Origin: JACVRM01 sp963839815
Lineage (GTDB): Bacteria; Actinomycetota; Thermoleophilia; Gaiellales; Gaiellaceae
DNA: 64,000 bases
Assembly: GCA_963839815.1 (NCBI GenBank)
Contig: CAWIWF010000006.1
Location: 682,001-746,000 of the forward strand
Direction of reading: 5' to 3'
In this document: positions 41,779 through 51,430 of the stretch, piece after piece
Layout: the number at the start of each line of letters is the position of its first letter
How positions within the stretch are numbered: position 1 is the first letter of the stretch
The notes under the pieces: model-generated
What the model saw: the letters and a program-made list of their open reading frames with translations, nothing else
What the model was told of the DNA's origin: nothing
The model's database searches: none
Position numbers and translations under genes: made by a program

Positions 41779-43830
41779 GTGCCGACGCGCGTCGCGGTCG
41801 ACATCGGGGGAACCTTCACGGATCTCGTCCACCTGGACGAGGAGTCCGGCGAGGTCGGGCTCGCCAAGGCGCCGACGACGCCGCCTGTCTTCGAGCAGGG
41901 CGTGCTCGACGCCGTGGGACAGACGGAGCTTCGCGACGTCGGCTTCCTCGCGCACGGCACGACGGTCGTGATCAATGCGCTCACCGAGCGTAAGGGCGCG
42001 ATCGTCGGGCTGATCACCACGGAGGGCTTCCGGGATGTGCTCGAGATCGCCAAGGGGAACCGGCCGGATCTCTACAACTTCGTCTTTCGGAAGCCCGGGG
42101 TCTTCGTCCCCCGACACCTCCGCTTCGAGGTTGGAGAGCGTGTCGACTACCGCGGTCGGGTGGTCGCGCCGCTCGATGAGGAGGCAGTCCGCCGGGCGGT
42201 CGGCGACCTTCGAGCGGCTGAGGTCGAGGCTGTCGCAATCTGCCTGCTCCACGCCTACGCGAATCCGGCGCACGAGCGGCGGGTGGCCGAGATCGTGGCG
42301 GAGGAGTGGCCTGAGATTCCGGTCTCCGTCTCGCACGAGCTGACCGGCGAGTGGCGAGAGTACGACCGCACGTCGACGACGGTGCTCGACGCCTACGTGA
42401 AGCCGACCGTCCGGCAGTACCTGACGCAGCTCTCCCGCCAGCTCGACGCCGGCGGGATCGAGAGCGACACCCACTTCGCGATGCAGTCGAACGGCGGGCT
42501 GTCGCGTTTCGCCGTGGCGGCGGAGGTGCCGATCAACCTGGTCGAGTCGGGGCCGGTCGGCGGCATCATCGGCGCCGCCGTCGTCGGCGCCGCGATCGAA
42601 CGGCCGAACCTGATCACCTTCGACGTCGGCGGCACCACGGCGAAGTCCAGCCTGATCGAAGGCGGCGAGGTTCGGCTGACCGCCGACTACCACATCGATC
42701 GCGACCCCCGAAACGCCGGCTACCCGCTCAAGGTGCCGGTCGTCGACATCATCGAGATCGGCATGGCCGGCGGCTCCATCGCCTGGATCGACGCCGCCGG
42801 CTCGCTCAAGGTCGGGCCGCACTCGGCGGTCGCCGACCCCGGCCCGGCCTGCTACGGGCGGGGAGGGACGGAGGCGACGCTCACCGACGCGAACCTCGTC
42901 ACCGGGCGGATCGGAGCCGCCGCGTTCATGGGCGGGCAGATGCCGCTGGACGAGGGGCTCGCGACGGCAGCGATCGCGCGGCTGGGCGAGCGGCTCGGCA
43001 CGGACGTGCCGGGCACGGCTCGCGGGATCCTGCGGATCGCGAACGCGAGCATGGTCAACCTGCTCCGCCTCGTCTCGGTGCGGCGTGGCCGCGACCCGCG
43101 CGAGTTCGCGCTCGTCGCCTGCGGAGGGGGCGGGCCGCTTCATGGTGCACTGCTGGCGGCCGAGCTCAAGGTGCCCGAGGTGGTGGTGCCGCTCGCACCC
43201 GGTCACTTCTCAGCGCTCGGGATGCTGATGAGCGACATCCGCCACGACCTCGTCCGCACGTCGCTCATGCGGCTCGAGGCGCCCGACACCGCGGAGCGAA
43301 GCGGCTCGATCTGGACGGAGCTCGAGCAGCTGATGGTCGAGACGTTCGCGTCGGAGCGCGTCGAGGCCGAGGGGGTTCGCCTCGTCCGCCAGGCGGACAT
43401 GCGCTACCAGGGGCAGGAGCACACGGTGACGGTTCCGGTCCCCGACGCTCCGCTCGACGACGCCACGCGCGACGAGATCCGGCGCCGGTTCGACGATGCC
43501 CACGAGCGGCTGTACACGTTCCGGCTCGCCGTGCCCGCCGAGCTCGTCACCTTCCGGCTCACCGGCTATGGCACGGTTGCCAAGCCGCCGCTTCGCGAGC
43601 TTCCGCCCGGAGGCACGGGAGCGTCGGCGCGCACAGGCACTCGCTCGATCGACTTCGACGAGCGCGGCCGCGTCGAGGCCGGCGTCTACGATCGGGCGGC
43701 GCTGGGGCCGGGCGCCGAGGTCGAGGGCCCGGCCGCGATCGAGGAGACCGCGACCACGACGCTGGTGCCGCCGGGGATGTCGGCCTCGGTCGACCGCTTC
43801 GGCAACATCATCGTCAGGACGGGGGTCTAG
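41779..43830 (+). CDS. hyuA: ATP-dependent hydantoinase/oxoprolinase subunit A, copy 2
   Basis: The 683-residue protein starts at GTG 41779, four bases after the M24 stop. It is intact: VDIGGTFTDLVHLDE, HGTTVVINALTERKG, FAMQSNGGLSRF, ESGPVGGIIGAA and FDVGGTTAKSSLIEGG. It is clearly a different paralogue from copy 1; the stretch DYHIDRDPRNAGYPLKVPVVDIIEIG is absent there. It pairs with the subunit B gene three bases downstream. Confidence 0.93.
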   Translation: MPTRVAVDIGGTFTDLVHLDEESGEVGLAKAPTTPPVFEQGVLDAVGQTELRDVGFLAHGTTVVINALTERKGAIVGLITTEGFRDVLEIAKGNRPDLYNFVFRKPGVFVPRHLRFEVGERVDYRGRVVAPLDEEAVRRAVGDLRAAEVEAVAICLLHAYANPAHERRVAEIVAEEWPEIPVSVSHELTGEWREYDRTSTTVLDAYVKPTVRQYLTQLSRQLDAGGIESDTHFAMQSNGGLSRFAVAAEVPINLVESGPVGGIIGAAVVGAAIERPNLITFDVGGTTAKSSLIEGGEVRLTADYHIDRDPRNAGYPLKVPVVDIIEIGMAGGSIAWIDAAGSLKVGPHSAVADPGPACYGRGGTEATLTDANLVTGRIGAAAFMGGQMPLDEGLATAAIARLGERLGTDVPGTARGILRIANASMVNLLRLVSVRRGRDPREFALVACGGGGPLHGALLAAELKVPEVVVPLAPGHFSALGMLMSDIRHDLVRTSLMRLEAPDTAERSGSIWTELEQLMVETFASERVEAEGVRLVRQADMRYQGQEHTVTVPVPDAPLDDATRDEIRRRFDDAHERLYTFRLAVPAELVTFRLTGYGTVAKPPLRELPPGGTGASARTGTRSIDFDERGRVEAGVYDRAALGPGAEVEGPAAIEETATTTLVPPGMSASVDRFGNIIVRTGV

Positions 43831-43832
43831 AG

Positions 43833-45554
43833 GTGCAGACGGACGCGCGCACCACCGACCCGTTCACGATCGAAGTGGTCAAGGACGCGCTGACGGCCGT
43901 CGGCGACGAGATGTTCGAGACGCTGCTGCGAACGTCGATGAGCCCGATCATCTACGAGGTGCTCGACTTCGCGAGCGGGCTGACCGACGCGCGTGCCCGC
44001 CTGATCACACAGGGCCAAGGCGTCACGGGCTTCATCGGCATGCTGACGACGAGCGTCGAGGCGGTGCTCGAGAAGTGGGAGGGCCGCCTCGAGCCGGGGG
44101 ACATCGTCATCACGAACGACCCCTACACCGGAGGTGGCTCGCACCTCTCCGACGTCTCGCTCGTGGCGCCGATCTTCGTGGAGGGCGAGCTGGTCGCGTT
44201 CTCCGTCTCGAAGGCCCACTGGACGGAGGTCGGCGGCATGTCGCCGGGCTCCTTCACGACGGACTCCACCGAGATCTACCAGGAGGGGCTCCAGTTTCCG
44301 AACGTGAAGATCTGGAGCCGTGGTGAGCGCAACGACTCGCTCGTCGACGTCATCGCCTCCAACGTGCGCACTCCCGAGCAGACGATCGGCGACTTGATGG
44401 CGCAGGCGGCGGCCATGCGGGTCGGCGAGCGGGCATTCCGTGAGGTCTGCGAGAAGTACGGCATCGACGTCGTGCTCGAGACGATCGACGCCCTGATCGA
44501 CCAGGGCGAGACGCTGGCGCGGATCGAGCTCGGCAAGCTCCCCAAGGGCACGTTCGAGGCGGTCGACTACATCGACGACGACGGGCTCGGCGGCGGTCCG
44601 TTCGAGGTGCGCGTCAAGGTGACGATCACCGACGAGGAGTTCATCTGCGACTTCACCGGCTCGCACCCGCAGGTGCCGGGGCCGGTCAACAACACCTTTA
44701 CCGGACTGCTGTCGGCGGCCCAGGTCGCCTTCAAGGCCGTCACCGACCCCGCGGCTCCGGCGAACCACGGGTCGTTCGTTCCGCTGCGCGTGATCTGCCC
44801 GTCCGGGACGATCCTCTCCTGCGAGCGGCCTGCGCCCTGCTCGATCTACTGGGAGGCCCTGACATTCGGTGCGGAGCTGATCTGGCGCGCGCTGGCGCCG
44901 CACCTGCCCGACCGTTTAGGCGCAGGGCACATGGCATCGGTGGTCGGGACGATCGTGGCCGGCCCGCACGCCGACACAGGAGACTTCGTCGTGCTCGTCG
45001 AGCCCGAGGTCGGCGGCTGGGGCGCGAACCCGTCCGCTGACGGCAATGTCGGCCAGTTCTGCGCGCTCGACGGCGAGACCTTCGTCACCCAGGCGGAGAT
45101 CGCAGAGGCGCGCTTTGGCCTACGGGTGGAGCGCTTCTGCCTCGATCCGGCGGGCGCCGGAGCAGGGAGGATGCGCGGGGGCACCGGGTGTATCCGCGAG
45201 TACCGCATCCTCCGTGACGGCTGGATCGTGACGTCGACGGCGGGGCGCCACGCCTTCCCGGTCTGGGGGCTGCACGGAGGCCGCGACGGCACCACGAACC
45301 ACGTCGACGTGGTCAAGGAGGATGGCTCGGTGACGCGCTTCGGCAAGGTGGCGCGGCACCCGCTGGCGGCCGGTGACCGGGTCAGGATCGTGACCGCGAC
45401 CGGCGGAGGCTACGGCGAGCCGCTCGAGCGAGAGCCGGAGGCCGTGGCGGACGACGTCCGCAACGGCTACGTGACCGCCGAGGAGGCGCTCGAGCAGTAC
45501 GGCGTCGAGGTTGATCCCTCGAGCTACGCGGTTCTCGGGCTGCACGGCCGGTAG
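43833..45554 (+). CDS. hyuB: Hydantoinase/oxoprolinase subunit B, copy 2
   Basis: The 573-residue protein begins TTDPFTIEVVKDALTAVGDEM and has SPIIYEVLDFASGL, NDPYTGGGSHLSDVSLV, SKAHWTEVGGMSPGS and VEPEVGGWGANPSADG. It is diverged from copy 1 (for example, an extra Gly-rich GGLHGGRDGT end region), which implies a different substrate. The GTG at 43833 is two bases after the subunit A stop. Confidence 0.92.
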   Translation: MQTDARTTDPFTIEVVKDALTAVGDEMFETLLRTSMSPIIYEVLDFASGLTDARARLITQGQGVTGFIGMLTTSVEAVLEKWEGRLEPGDIVITNDPYTGGGSHLSDVSLVAPIFVEGELVAFSVSKAHWTEVGGMSPGSFTTDSTEIYQEGLQFPNVKIWSRGERNDSLVDVIASNVRTPEQTIGDLMAQAAAMRVGERAFREVCEKYGIDVVLETIDALIDQGETLARIELGKLPKGTFEAVDYIDDDGLGGGPFEVRVKVTITDEEFICDFTGSHPQVPGPVNNTFTGLLSAAQVAFKAVTDPAAPANHGSFVPLRVICPSGTILSCERPAPCSIYWEALTFGAELIWRALAPHLPDRLGAGHMASVVGTIVAGPHADTGDFVVLVEPEVGGWGANPSADGNVGQFCALDGETFVTQAEIAEARFGLRVERFCLDPAGAGAGRMRGGTGCIREYRILRDGWIVTSTAGRHAFPVWGLHGGRDGTTNHVDVVKEDGSVTRFGKVARHPLAAGDRVRIVTATGGGYGEPLEREPEAVADDVRNGYVTAEEALEQYGVEVDPSSYAVLGLHGR

Positions 45555-45563
45555 GCCGGCGTC

Positions 45564-46781
45564 GTGAGCGCCGAGGGCAGGCTCCGGGAAGCCGTTGCGC
45601 GCCGCCGCGACGAGCTGTTCGAGCTCGCCGCCGAGCTGGTCCGGCGGCCGAGCGTGCTCGGCGGCGAGGAGCCGGCCCAGCGCTACGTCGCCGATTGGCT
45701 GGAGTCGGCAGGGTTCACCGTCGACCGGGTGCAGCCCGACGCGGACGCGGCGCTGGCCGATCCGTACGCGGGCTACCCGGCGCTCCCGTACGACGCTCGT
45801 AGCTCCGTTGTCGCCACGGCTGCGGGCTCGGGCGGGGGCCGATCCCTCCACCTCACGGGTCATATCGACGTCGTCCCGGTCGAGCGTCCCGACGAGTGGA
45901 CGCACGATCCGTGGGCGGGGACGATCGCGGCGGGCCGGCTGTGGGGTCGCGGCGCGGGCGACATGAAGGGTGGGCTCGCCGCCTACCTGTTCGCTGCGGC
46001 CGTGGTTCAGGAGGTTTGCCCCGAGCACCGCGGGGATCTCCTCGTCAGCTCGGTGATCGAGGAGGAGTGCGGGGGTAACGGCATGTGGTCCGTGCTGCGC
46101 GCCGGACACACGGCCGACGCGACCCTGATCGGCGAGCCCACCGGTCTCTCGCTCGCGCACGCCGGAACCGGCGTCGTGTGGGCGCGCCTGAGCGCGCGCG
46201 GCGCGCCAGGCCACGCCGCCTTCTCTGGCCGGTCGGGCCCCTTCGACTCGCTGGCCCGCGCAGTGGCCGCTCTTCGCGAGCTCGAGGCCGAGGTCAACAC
46301 CCCGCCCCGCGACGAGGTCTTCGCGGCCGAGAGCGACTGGCCGTACGGCATGACGATCGGCCGCATCGAGGGCGGCGTCTGGACGGCGTCGTCGCCGGCG
46401 GAGCTCGTCGTCCGTCTTCGCATCGGCATCGGCCTCGACGTCGAGCCGGCTGACAAGCAGGAGCAGATCCGGGAGCGGGTGACGGCAGCGGCTCCCGACG
46501 TCGACGTCGCATTCGAGGGCTTTCGGGCCCGCGCCTACTGCCACGAGACGACCGGGCCGCTGCCCGAGCAGCTCCGGGACGCGCACCGTCGGCTGCTCGG
46601 CACGGAGCCGCGGACGATGGCGTTCACCGCCACCACGGACGCCCGCCAGGTCGACGGGCCGTGCCTGTGCTACGGGCCGACCGCCGGGAACATGCATGGC
46701 CGGGACGAGTGGGTCGACCTGGGCTCGCTCGAGCAGACGGCCGCGGTCGTCGCGGTTGCGGCCGCGGACTGGCTCGGCTGA
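45564..46781 (+). CDS. M20 family metallopeptidase/deacylase (ArgE/DapE type)
   Basis: The 405-residue enzyme has the dizinc motifs LHLTGHIDVVPVE (His, Asp), GRGAGDMKGGLAAYL (Asp bridge), IEEECGGNG (Glu pair) and a late GPTAGNMHGRDEWV (His). A lid/dimerisation domain lies in residues 180-300. M20 enzymes cleave N-acyl or N-carbamoyl amino acids and peptides. Here the natural substrate is the carbamoyl or acyl amino acid released by the hydantoinases. It is the last gene of the operon and meets the convergent importer with 6 bp between stops. Confidence 0.9.
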   Translation: MSAEGRLREAVARRRDELFELAAELVRRPSVLGGEEPAQRYVADWLESAGFTVDRVQPDADAALADPYAGYPALPYDARSSVVATAAGSGGGRSLHLTGHIDVVPVERPDEWTHDPWAGTIAAGRLWGRGAGDMKGGLAAYLFAAAVVQEVCPEHRGDLLVSSVIEEECGGNGMWSVLRAGHTADATLIGEPTGLSLAHAGTGVVWARLSARGAPGHAAFSGRSGPFDSLARAVAALRELEAEVNTPPRDEVFAAESDWPYGMTIGRIEGGVWTASSPAELVVRLRIGIGLDVEPADKQEQIRERVTAAAPDVDVAFEGFRARAYCHETTGPLPEQLRDAHRRLLGTEPRTMAFTATTDARQVDGPCLCYGPTAGNMHGRDEWVDLGSLEQTAAVVAVAAADWLG

Positions 46782-46787
46782 GCGCGC

Positions 46788-47729
46788 CTACCGGCCGCGC
46801 AGATACTGGTCGCCGGCGACGGCGGCGAAGATCAGCACGCCCTGGGCCGCGAGCTGATACGTCGGGTCGATCCCGAGCAGGTTGAAGCCATTGCCGATGA
46901 GCGCGAGGATGAGGACTCCCACGACGGCTCGCCAGACTGCCCCGGCCCCGCCGAAGATGCTCGTTCCCCCGACGACGGCGGCGGCGATCGCCTGGAAGGC
47001 GAGCGTGTCCGAGAAGGAATTGGACGCGCCACTGCCGTACCGGCTGGCGTAGAAGATCCCTGCCAGCCCAGCGGCTGTGCCGGAGAGGACATAACAGAGC
47101 GTCTGCACCTTCATGACGCGAACGCCGGCGAGACGTGCGGCCTCGGCGTTGCCGCCGACCGCGTAGACGTGGCGTCCGAAGACGGTGCGTGCCAGGAGGA
47201 ACGCCGCAACGACCACGAAGGCGAGTGCGACGAAGACGACGCCCTTCGCGCCCAGAAACCGCCCGGTGAAGAAGTCTGAGAGGGTCGCCCGGCTCTCGGG
47301 ATCCTCGATCGCCACCACGCTGCCGCTCGAGATGACGATGGCGAACCCCTTGAAGGCGAAGGACGTCGCCAGCGTGCCGATGAACGAGTTCACCTTCGTG
47401 AAGCCGATCGCAAGCCCGTTGAACAGACCGAGGCCGGCACCGGCGGCGAGCCCGGCGATGATGCCGCCCGGCCAGCCCGCGGCGTTCACGCCGGCGGCGG
47501 TCGCGATGGCCGCCACGGTCGCCGTCGACGCGACCGAGAGGTCGAAGATGCCGGCGATGATGCAGATGGTGATCGCCGCGGTGATGACGAGCAGCTCCGA
47601 CGACTGGTCGAGGATGTTCAGCAGGTTGTCCTGGCGCAGGAACGTGCTGGTCGAGACCGAGAGCACCAGGAAGAGGGCGACGAAGAAGAAGACGATCCCG
47701 AGGTCGCGGAGCCTGGCTCTCGCGGTCAT
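46788..47729 (-). CDS. ABC transporter permease (RbsC-like)
   Basis: The 313-residue permease has 8-10 transmembrane helices. The pattern GIFDLSVASTATVAA and AVVGGTSIFGGAGAVWRAVVG is typical of the ribose/BPL-type carbohydrate or nucleoside importers. It is coupled by four bases to the ATPase gene upstream. There is no terminator between it and the convergent M20 gene. Confidence 0.9.
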   Translation of the reverse strand: MTARARLRDLGIVFFFVALFLVLSVSTSTFLRQDNLLNILDQSSELLVITAAITICIIAGIFDLSVASTATVAAIATAAGVNAAGWPGGIIAGLAAGAGLGLFNGLAIGFTKVNSFIGTLATSFAFKGFAIVISSGSVVAIEDPESRATLSDFFTGRFLGAKGVVFVALAFVVVAAFLLARTVFGRHVYAVGGNAEAARLAGVRVMKVQTLCYVLSGTAAGLAGIFYASRYGSGASNSFSDTLAFQAIAAAVVGGTSIFGGAGAVWRAVVGVLILALIGNGFNLLGIDPTYQLAAQGVLIFAAVAGDQYLRGR

Positions 47730-49285
47730 ACAGCCTCCTCTTCTGTTTGGCCGAAGCAGGCGCGCAGGACCTCTTCGCGGCTGGCGTCGGCACTGAATTC
47801 CCTGACGACGCGCCCTTCGCGCATCGCCAGCGTCCTGTGTGCGAGTCCCAGCACCTCCTCGATCTCGCTCGAGATCAGCAGGATCGCCAGGCCGCCCGCG
47901 GCGAGCTCGACGAGCAGCCGATGGATCTCACCCTTGGCCGCGACGTCGACGCCACGGGTGGGCTCGTCGACGATCAGGACTCGGGGCGTTCGCGCGAGCC
48001 AGCGTGCAAACAACACCTTCTGCTGATTGCCGCCGGACAGCGAGCCGACAGCGGCTTCGACCCCCGTGCTGCGGACGTCGAGTCGGTCCGAGAGCTCCTC
48101 CGCCCGCTGGCTCTCGCTGCCGCGGCGGACGAAGCCGGCCGTCGCATGCTCGGACAGGGTCGGCAAGGTGATGTTCTCGCGTATCGAACGGAGGAGCAGC
48201 AGCCCCTCGTCGGTTCTACTCTCCGGAACCATCGCGAGGCCGCGTTGGATCGCGTCGCGCGGGCGATGGAGATGGAGGGGCGCGCCGTCCAGCAGGATCT
48301 CGCCCGAGTCCGCCCGGTCGGCACCGAAGAGCAGTCGGGCCGTCTCGGTCCGGCCGGCCCCGACGAGACCGGCCAGCGCGACGATCTCGCCCTTGTGGAC
48401 TTCGAACGAGACGCCGCGAACGGCGCGGCCGCGACTCAGGCCTCGCGCCTCCAGCACCACGGGCGCGGCAGGGTCGATCAGCTTGCCGGGGTATGACAGG
48501 TCGACCTCACGCCCCACCATCGCGGCAACGAGTGTCTGGGCGGTCTCGTCTGCCGCTGGGCCGGTGCGGACGATCCGGGCGTCTCGCATCACCGTCACGG
48601 TCTCCGACACAGCAAGCACCTCGTCGAGGTAGTGCGACACGAGGACGATCGCCGTGCCCTCGGAAGCGAGCCTCCGAATGACGTCCAAGAGTCGGTCCGT
48701 CTCGCCGGCCGTGAGGGCCGCCGTCGGCTCGTCCATCAAGATCATGCGTGCGTGGCGTGCGAGCGCGCGCATGATCTCGACCTTCTGCCGGTCGGCCACG
48801 CGCATGCGACCGACGATGGCGCCTCCGGCGAGGCCGAAGCCGACCCGATCGTCCAGCTCACGGTAGGCGCGGCGGAGGGCGACGCGATCGACCAGACCGA
48901 CACGGCGCGGCTCGACGCCAAGAAAGACGTTCTCTTCGACGCTCGCCTCCGGCACCAGCGCGATCTCCTGCGCGATCAACGCGATTCCGCGCTCGAGCGC
49001 GTCTCGCGGCGACGAGAAGCGAACCGGCCGGCCGTCCACGAGGATCGTACCGGTGCTCGGGTGGTGCACACCCCCGATCGCCTTCGAGAGCGTCGACTTT
49101 CCCGCGCCGTTCTCGCCGACGAGGCCGTGAATCGTCCCGCGCTCGAAGGACACCGAGACGTTCTCGAGTGCGTGCACGCCCCCGAAGTGCTTGTAGAGCC
49201 CGCGCACCTCGAGGAGAGGGCCGCCCTGTGGGCCGGCCCCCTCGCTCGAGCGTGCCGCTGCTTCGTGCTCGGTCTGGCGAGCCAC
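47726..49285 (-). CDS. ABC transporter double ATPase (RbsA/MglA-like)
   Basis: The 519-residue protein contains two ATPase halves. The first has Walker A GENGAGKST, a VADRQKVEIMRALA signature and MILMDEPTAALT. The second has LVGAGRTE, SLSGGNQQKVLFARWL and VLIVDEPTRGVD. The degenerate second Walker A is usual for this family. It drives the RbsC-like permease. The GTG start lies 5 bp downstream of the binding-protein stop. Confidence 0.93.
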   Translation of the reverse strand: MARQTEHEAAARSSEGAGPQGGPLLEVRGLYKHFGGVHALENVSVSFERGTIHGLVGENGAGKSTLSKAIGGVHHPSTGTILVDGRPVRFSSPRDALERGIALIAQEIALVPEASVEENVFLGVEPRRVGLVDRVALRRAYRELDDRVGFGLAGGAIVGRMRVADRQKVEIMRALARHARMILMDEPTAALTAGETDRLLDVIRRLASEGTAIVLVSHYLDEVLAVSETVTVMRDARIVRTGPAADETAQTLVAAMVGREVDLSYPGKLIDPAAPVVLEARGLSRGRAVRGVSFEVHKGEIVALAGLVGAGRTETARLLFGADRADSGEILLDGAPLHLHRPRDAIQRGLAMVPESRTDEGLLLLRSIRENITLPTLSEHATAGFVRRGSESQRAEELSDRLDVRSTGVEAAVGSLSGGNQQKVLFARWLARTPRVLIVDEPTRGVDVAAKGEIHRLLVELAAGGLAILLISSEIEEVLGLAHRTLAMREGRVVREFSADASREEVLRACFGQTEEEAV

Positions 49286-49290
49286 GTGAA

Positions 49291-50364
49291 CTAGCCGAGG
49301 TCCGAGTAAGCCCCTTCGACGTCTGCGAGGACGTCCTTCGTCCCGTGCGGGTCGTGCAGCTCCTGGGAGTTGAAGGACGTGGGGGGCGACTCCCCGTTGG
49401 CCGCGAGGACGCCGACGTCGACGGACGTCTTTCCCATGTCAGGAATGGCCAGGTAGTAGAGGGCATACCACTTGCCGCTGTTGACGTTCTTGAACGCCTC
49501 CGTGGACGAGCCGTTCCCGATCAGTGCGACCTTGCTGGTGTCGACGACACTCGTGGCGCCGAGGATCGCCTGGGACGAGCCGACCATCACGTTCACGTCC
49601 GGATGTGCCTGGAGGACGTCCTGCGCGGCCTTCTGGCCGGTGTCGGGCGTGTACCCACCTTCCGGGTCCGCGACAAGCTTCGCGTCGGGTGCATTCGCCT
49701 TGAGCGCAGCCTTGAATGCCTTGGTGCGGGCATTGTCGAGCGGCAGCGACTTGAGGCCCTGCAGATAGGCGACGTTGCACGGCGACCGGTCTTCGCACGC
49801 GCTCGCCGCTAGCTCGCCGAGCACGGTGCCGTTGGCGATTGGCGTCTCGCCCACGACGTACGTGCCGGGAACCTGGGGCTCGAGGGTGTCGAACTTGCCG
49901 CCGAACGGCACGAATGCCGCTACGACGGTGATCCCTTTCGCGGTCGCCTCGGCAGCGGCCGAGCCGGCTCCGATCGGATCCGTCGCGAGGACGACGTAGA
50001 CCTGGGCGTCACCCTTGACTGTCTGATCCTGAATCGCCTTGACCTGCGCGACGCCGTCGTAGGCGGGGCCTGTGCGGTCGACGAACTCGATCCCGAGGCT
50101 CTCGGCCTCCTCGCGCACGGCCTTCGCAAACGCCTGCGTGAACGAGTTCGACTTCCAGAAGCCGAAGAATGCGACCTTCTTCACCTTGCCGGCCTCGGTC
50201 GGCGTCGTGATCGCTTCGGCCACGGTGGTGGTCGAGGCCTCGGTCGTCGTCGGCGCCGTCGTGGCAGCCGAATCGTCGTCGTCCGAGCCACCACAGGCGG
50301 CGGCAAGCGTCGCGATCGCCATCATCAGGGCGGCGAGCGCCGCCCACCTGCTCAATCCTGTCAT
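49291..50364 (-). CDS. Periplasmic-binding lipoprotein (type 1, sugar/BMP-like)
   Basis: The 357-residue protein starts at ATG 50364 with GGAGGAG upstream. It has a lipoprotein signal peptide with the acceptor Cys at residue 24 (LAAACGGSDDDD), then a Thr-rich linker. The mature fold is type 1 periplasmic-binding: VAFFGFWKSNSFTQAFAKAVREEA, VVLATDPIGAGSAAAEATAKG and NVMVGSSQAILGAT. It captures the substrate for the RbsA/RbsC pair. Adjacency to the hydantoinase operon hints at a cyclic amide, nucleobase or related ligand instead of ribose, but this is inference. Confidence 0.88.
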   Translation of the reverse strand: MTGLSRWAALAALMMAIATLAAACGGSDDDDSAATTAPTTTEASTTTVAEAITTPTEAGKVKKVAFFGFWKSNSFTQAFAKAVREEAESLGIEFVDRTGPAYDGVAQVKAIQDQTVKGDAQVYVVLATDPIGAGSAAAEATAKGITVVAAFVPFGGKFDTLEPQVPGTYVVGETPIANGTVLGELAASACEDRSPCNVAYLQGLKSLPLDNARTKAFKAALKANAPDAKLVADPEGGYTPDTGQKAAQDVLQAHPDVNVMVGSSQAILGATSVVDTSKVALIGNGSSTEAFKNVNSGKWYALYYLAIPDMGKTSVDVGVLAANGESPPTSFNSQELHDPHGTKDVLADVEGAYSDLG

Positions 50365-50953
50365 TGCTGGCTCCTCCTCTGGAGTTGGGGGCTGCTCTGA
50401 GGCCGGGCTGGAGTCCCGCTCGCCGTGAGCATCTCATGCTGCACCGGATCCGTCAGAGCTAGGTTTCGCTGAGCCCCGTGCGGACTGGGTCGGTCAGGCG
50501 GGTGGAGAGGCGTGCATTGCGGGAGAGCCTGCGTGGAGTGTCACACCCGATTCAGCTGGAGCGAACGAGCAGCTCGCCGCAGTTGCGCCCTGCGCCCGTC
50601 TGTACGGGCTACGCACGCGCGTGGCGCCTGGGCAGACCGCGGCGAGCGGCTGACTCAGGAGTTCCCGCGGGCCAGTCGCGCCGGGAGTCTCTCCGGCCGG
50701 CCTGAAGCGGTTGCTACCCGGGGTGCTTCTCGCCCTCGTCGCACTGCTGCTGACGTCTGTCGTCAGAGCGCCCAGGCGTGTCGGCGTCCGACCCCCGGTC
50801 TACCGCGACTGCGGCTGCATCGCGGGTCTGGCGGCCAGCAACCCGCATGCTCCACCAAGACGTCCCGCCCGACCTCGACGGTCTGAAGGGGCTCGTAGGG
50901 AGTGTGTGGGAGGACGTCCCCGACATTCGAAGGCGGGCGACCGGAGCCGGACT
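50365..50953. other. Gene-free region upstream of the binding protein
   Basis: This 590-bp stretch has only Arg/Pro-rich shadow frames and no ribosome sites apart from that of the binding protein. It holds the importer promoter on the minus strand. I see no repeat or riboswitch consensus by eye. Confidence 0.5.
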
Positions 50954-50982
50954 GGGAGGGGCGACAACGCGCCGCCCCTCCC
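50954..50982 (-). terminator. Hairpin after the SRPBCC gene
   Basis: A 10-bp perfect stem (GGGAGGGGCG, 50954-50963, with 50973-50982) lies 10 bp beyond the stop of the minus-strand SRPBCC gene. Confidence 0.65.
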
Positions 50983-50992
50983 TCACGCGCTC

Positions 50993-51430
50993 TCAGGAGC
51001 TCCTCGCGACGAGCCGGCCGAGCACGTGGTCCCAGCCCTCGTCGTACCTCTCCCGCTTCGGCCCCGCATCCGCTCCCGCTCGCTCCAGGCCGCGATGCTC
51101 GAGGTCGATCCGGGTCGAGCCGTTTTCCGGAGTGAAGCGCACCTCGACCTCGGACGGCGTGATCTCCCAGTCCAGCAGGAATCCGTGGGGCGGGTCCCAC
51201 TCCGTCACGGTTGCCCAGTCGGCCTCGCGCCCGTCTGCCTGCACCTCGTAGAGGCGGCCGCCCGCGCGGCCCTCGAACACCGCCCTCGTCGTCGCTTCGC
51301 CGCCGTAGGAGTGGGTGTCGAGTGGCCACCAGCTCGTGATCTCCTCGGTGAAGATCACGAACGCCTGCTCGGCCGGCAGCGCCACCGTGACCGTCTTCCT
51401 GATCGTCTCGACAGGTGTCCGCGTCGTCAT
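50993..51430 (-). CDS. SRPBCC/AHSA1-type ligand-binding protein
   Basis: The 145-residue protein is a helix-grip fold: ETIRKTVTVALPAEQAFVIF, then EITSWWPLDTHSYGG, GGRLYEVQADGREADWATVTEWDPP and a C-terminal helix (YDEGWDHVLGRLV). Such proteins bind hydrophobic ligands and are often co-transcribed with an ArsR repressor. The ATG overlaps the regulator stop by four bases, so the two form an operon. Confidence 0.87.
   Translation of the reverse strand: MTTRTPVETIRKTVTVALPAEQAFVIFTEEITSWWPLDTHSYGGEATTRAVFEGRAGGRLYEVQADGREADWATVTEWDPPHGFLLDWEITPSEVEVRFTPENGSTRIDLEHRGLERAGADAGPKRERYDEGWDHVLGRLVARSS

Noticed and set aside
50478..50990. Possible short genes upstream of the binding protein
   Set aside because: Overlapping frames on both strands give low-complexity translations and lack ribosome sites.
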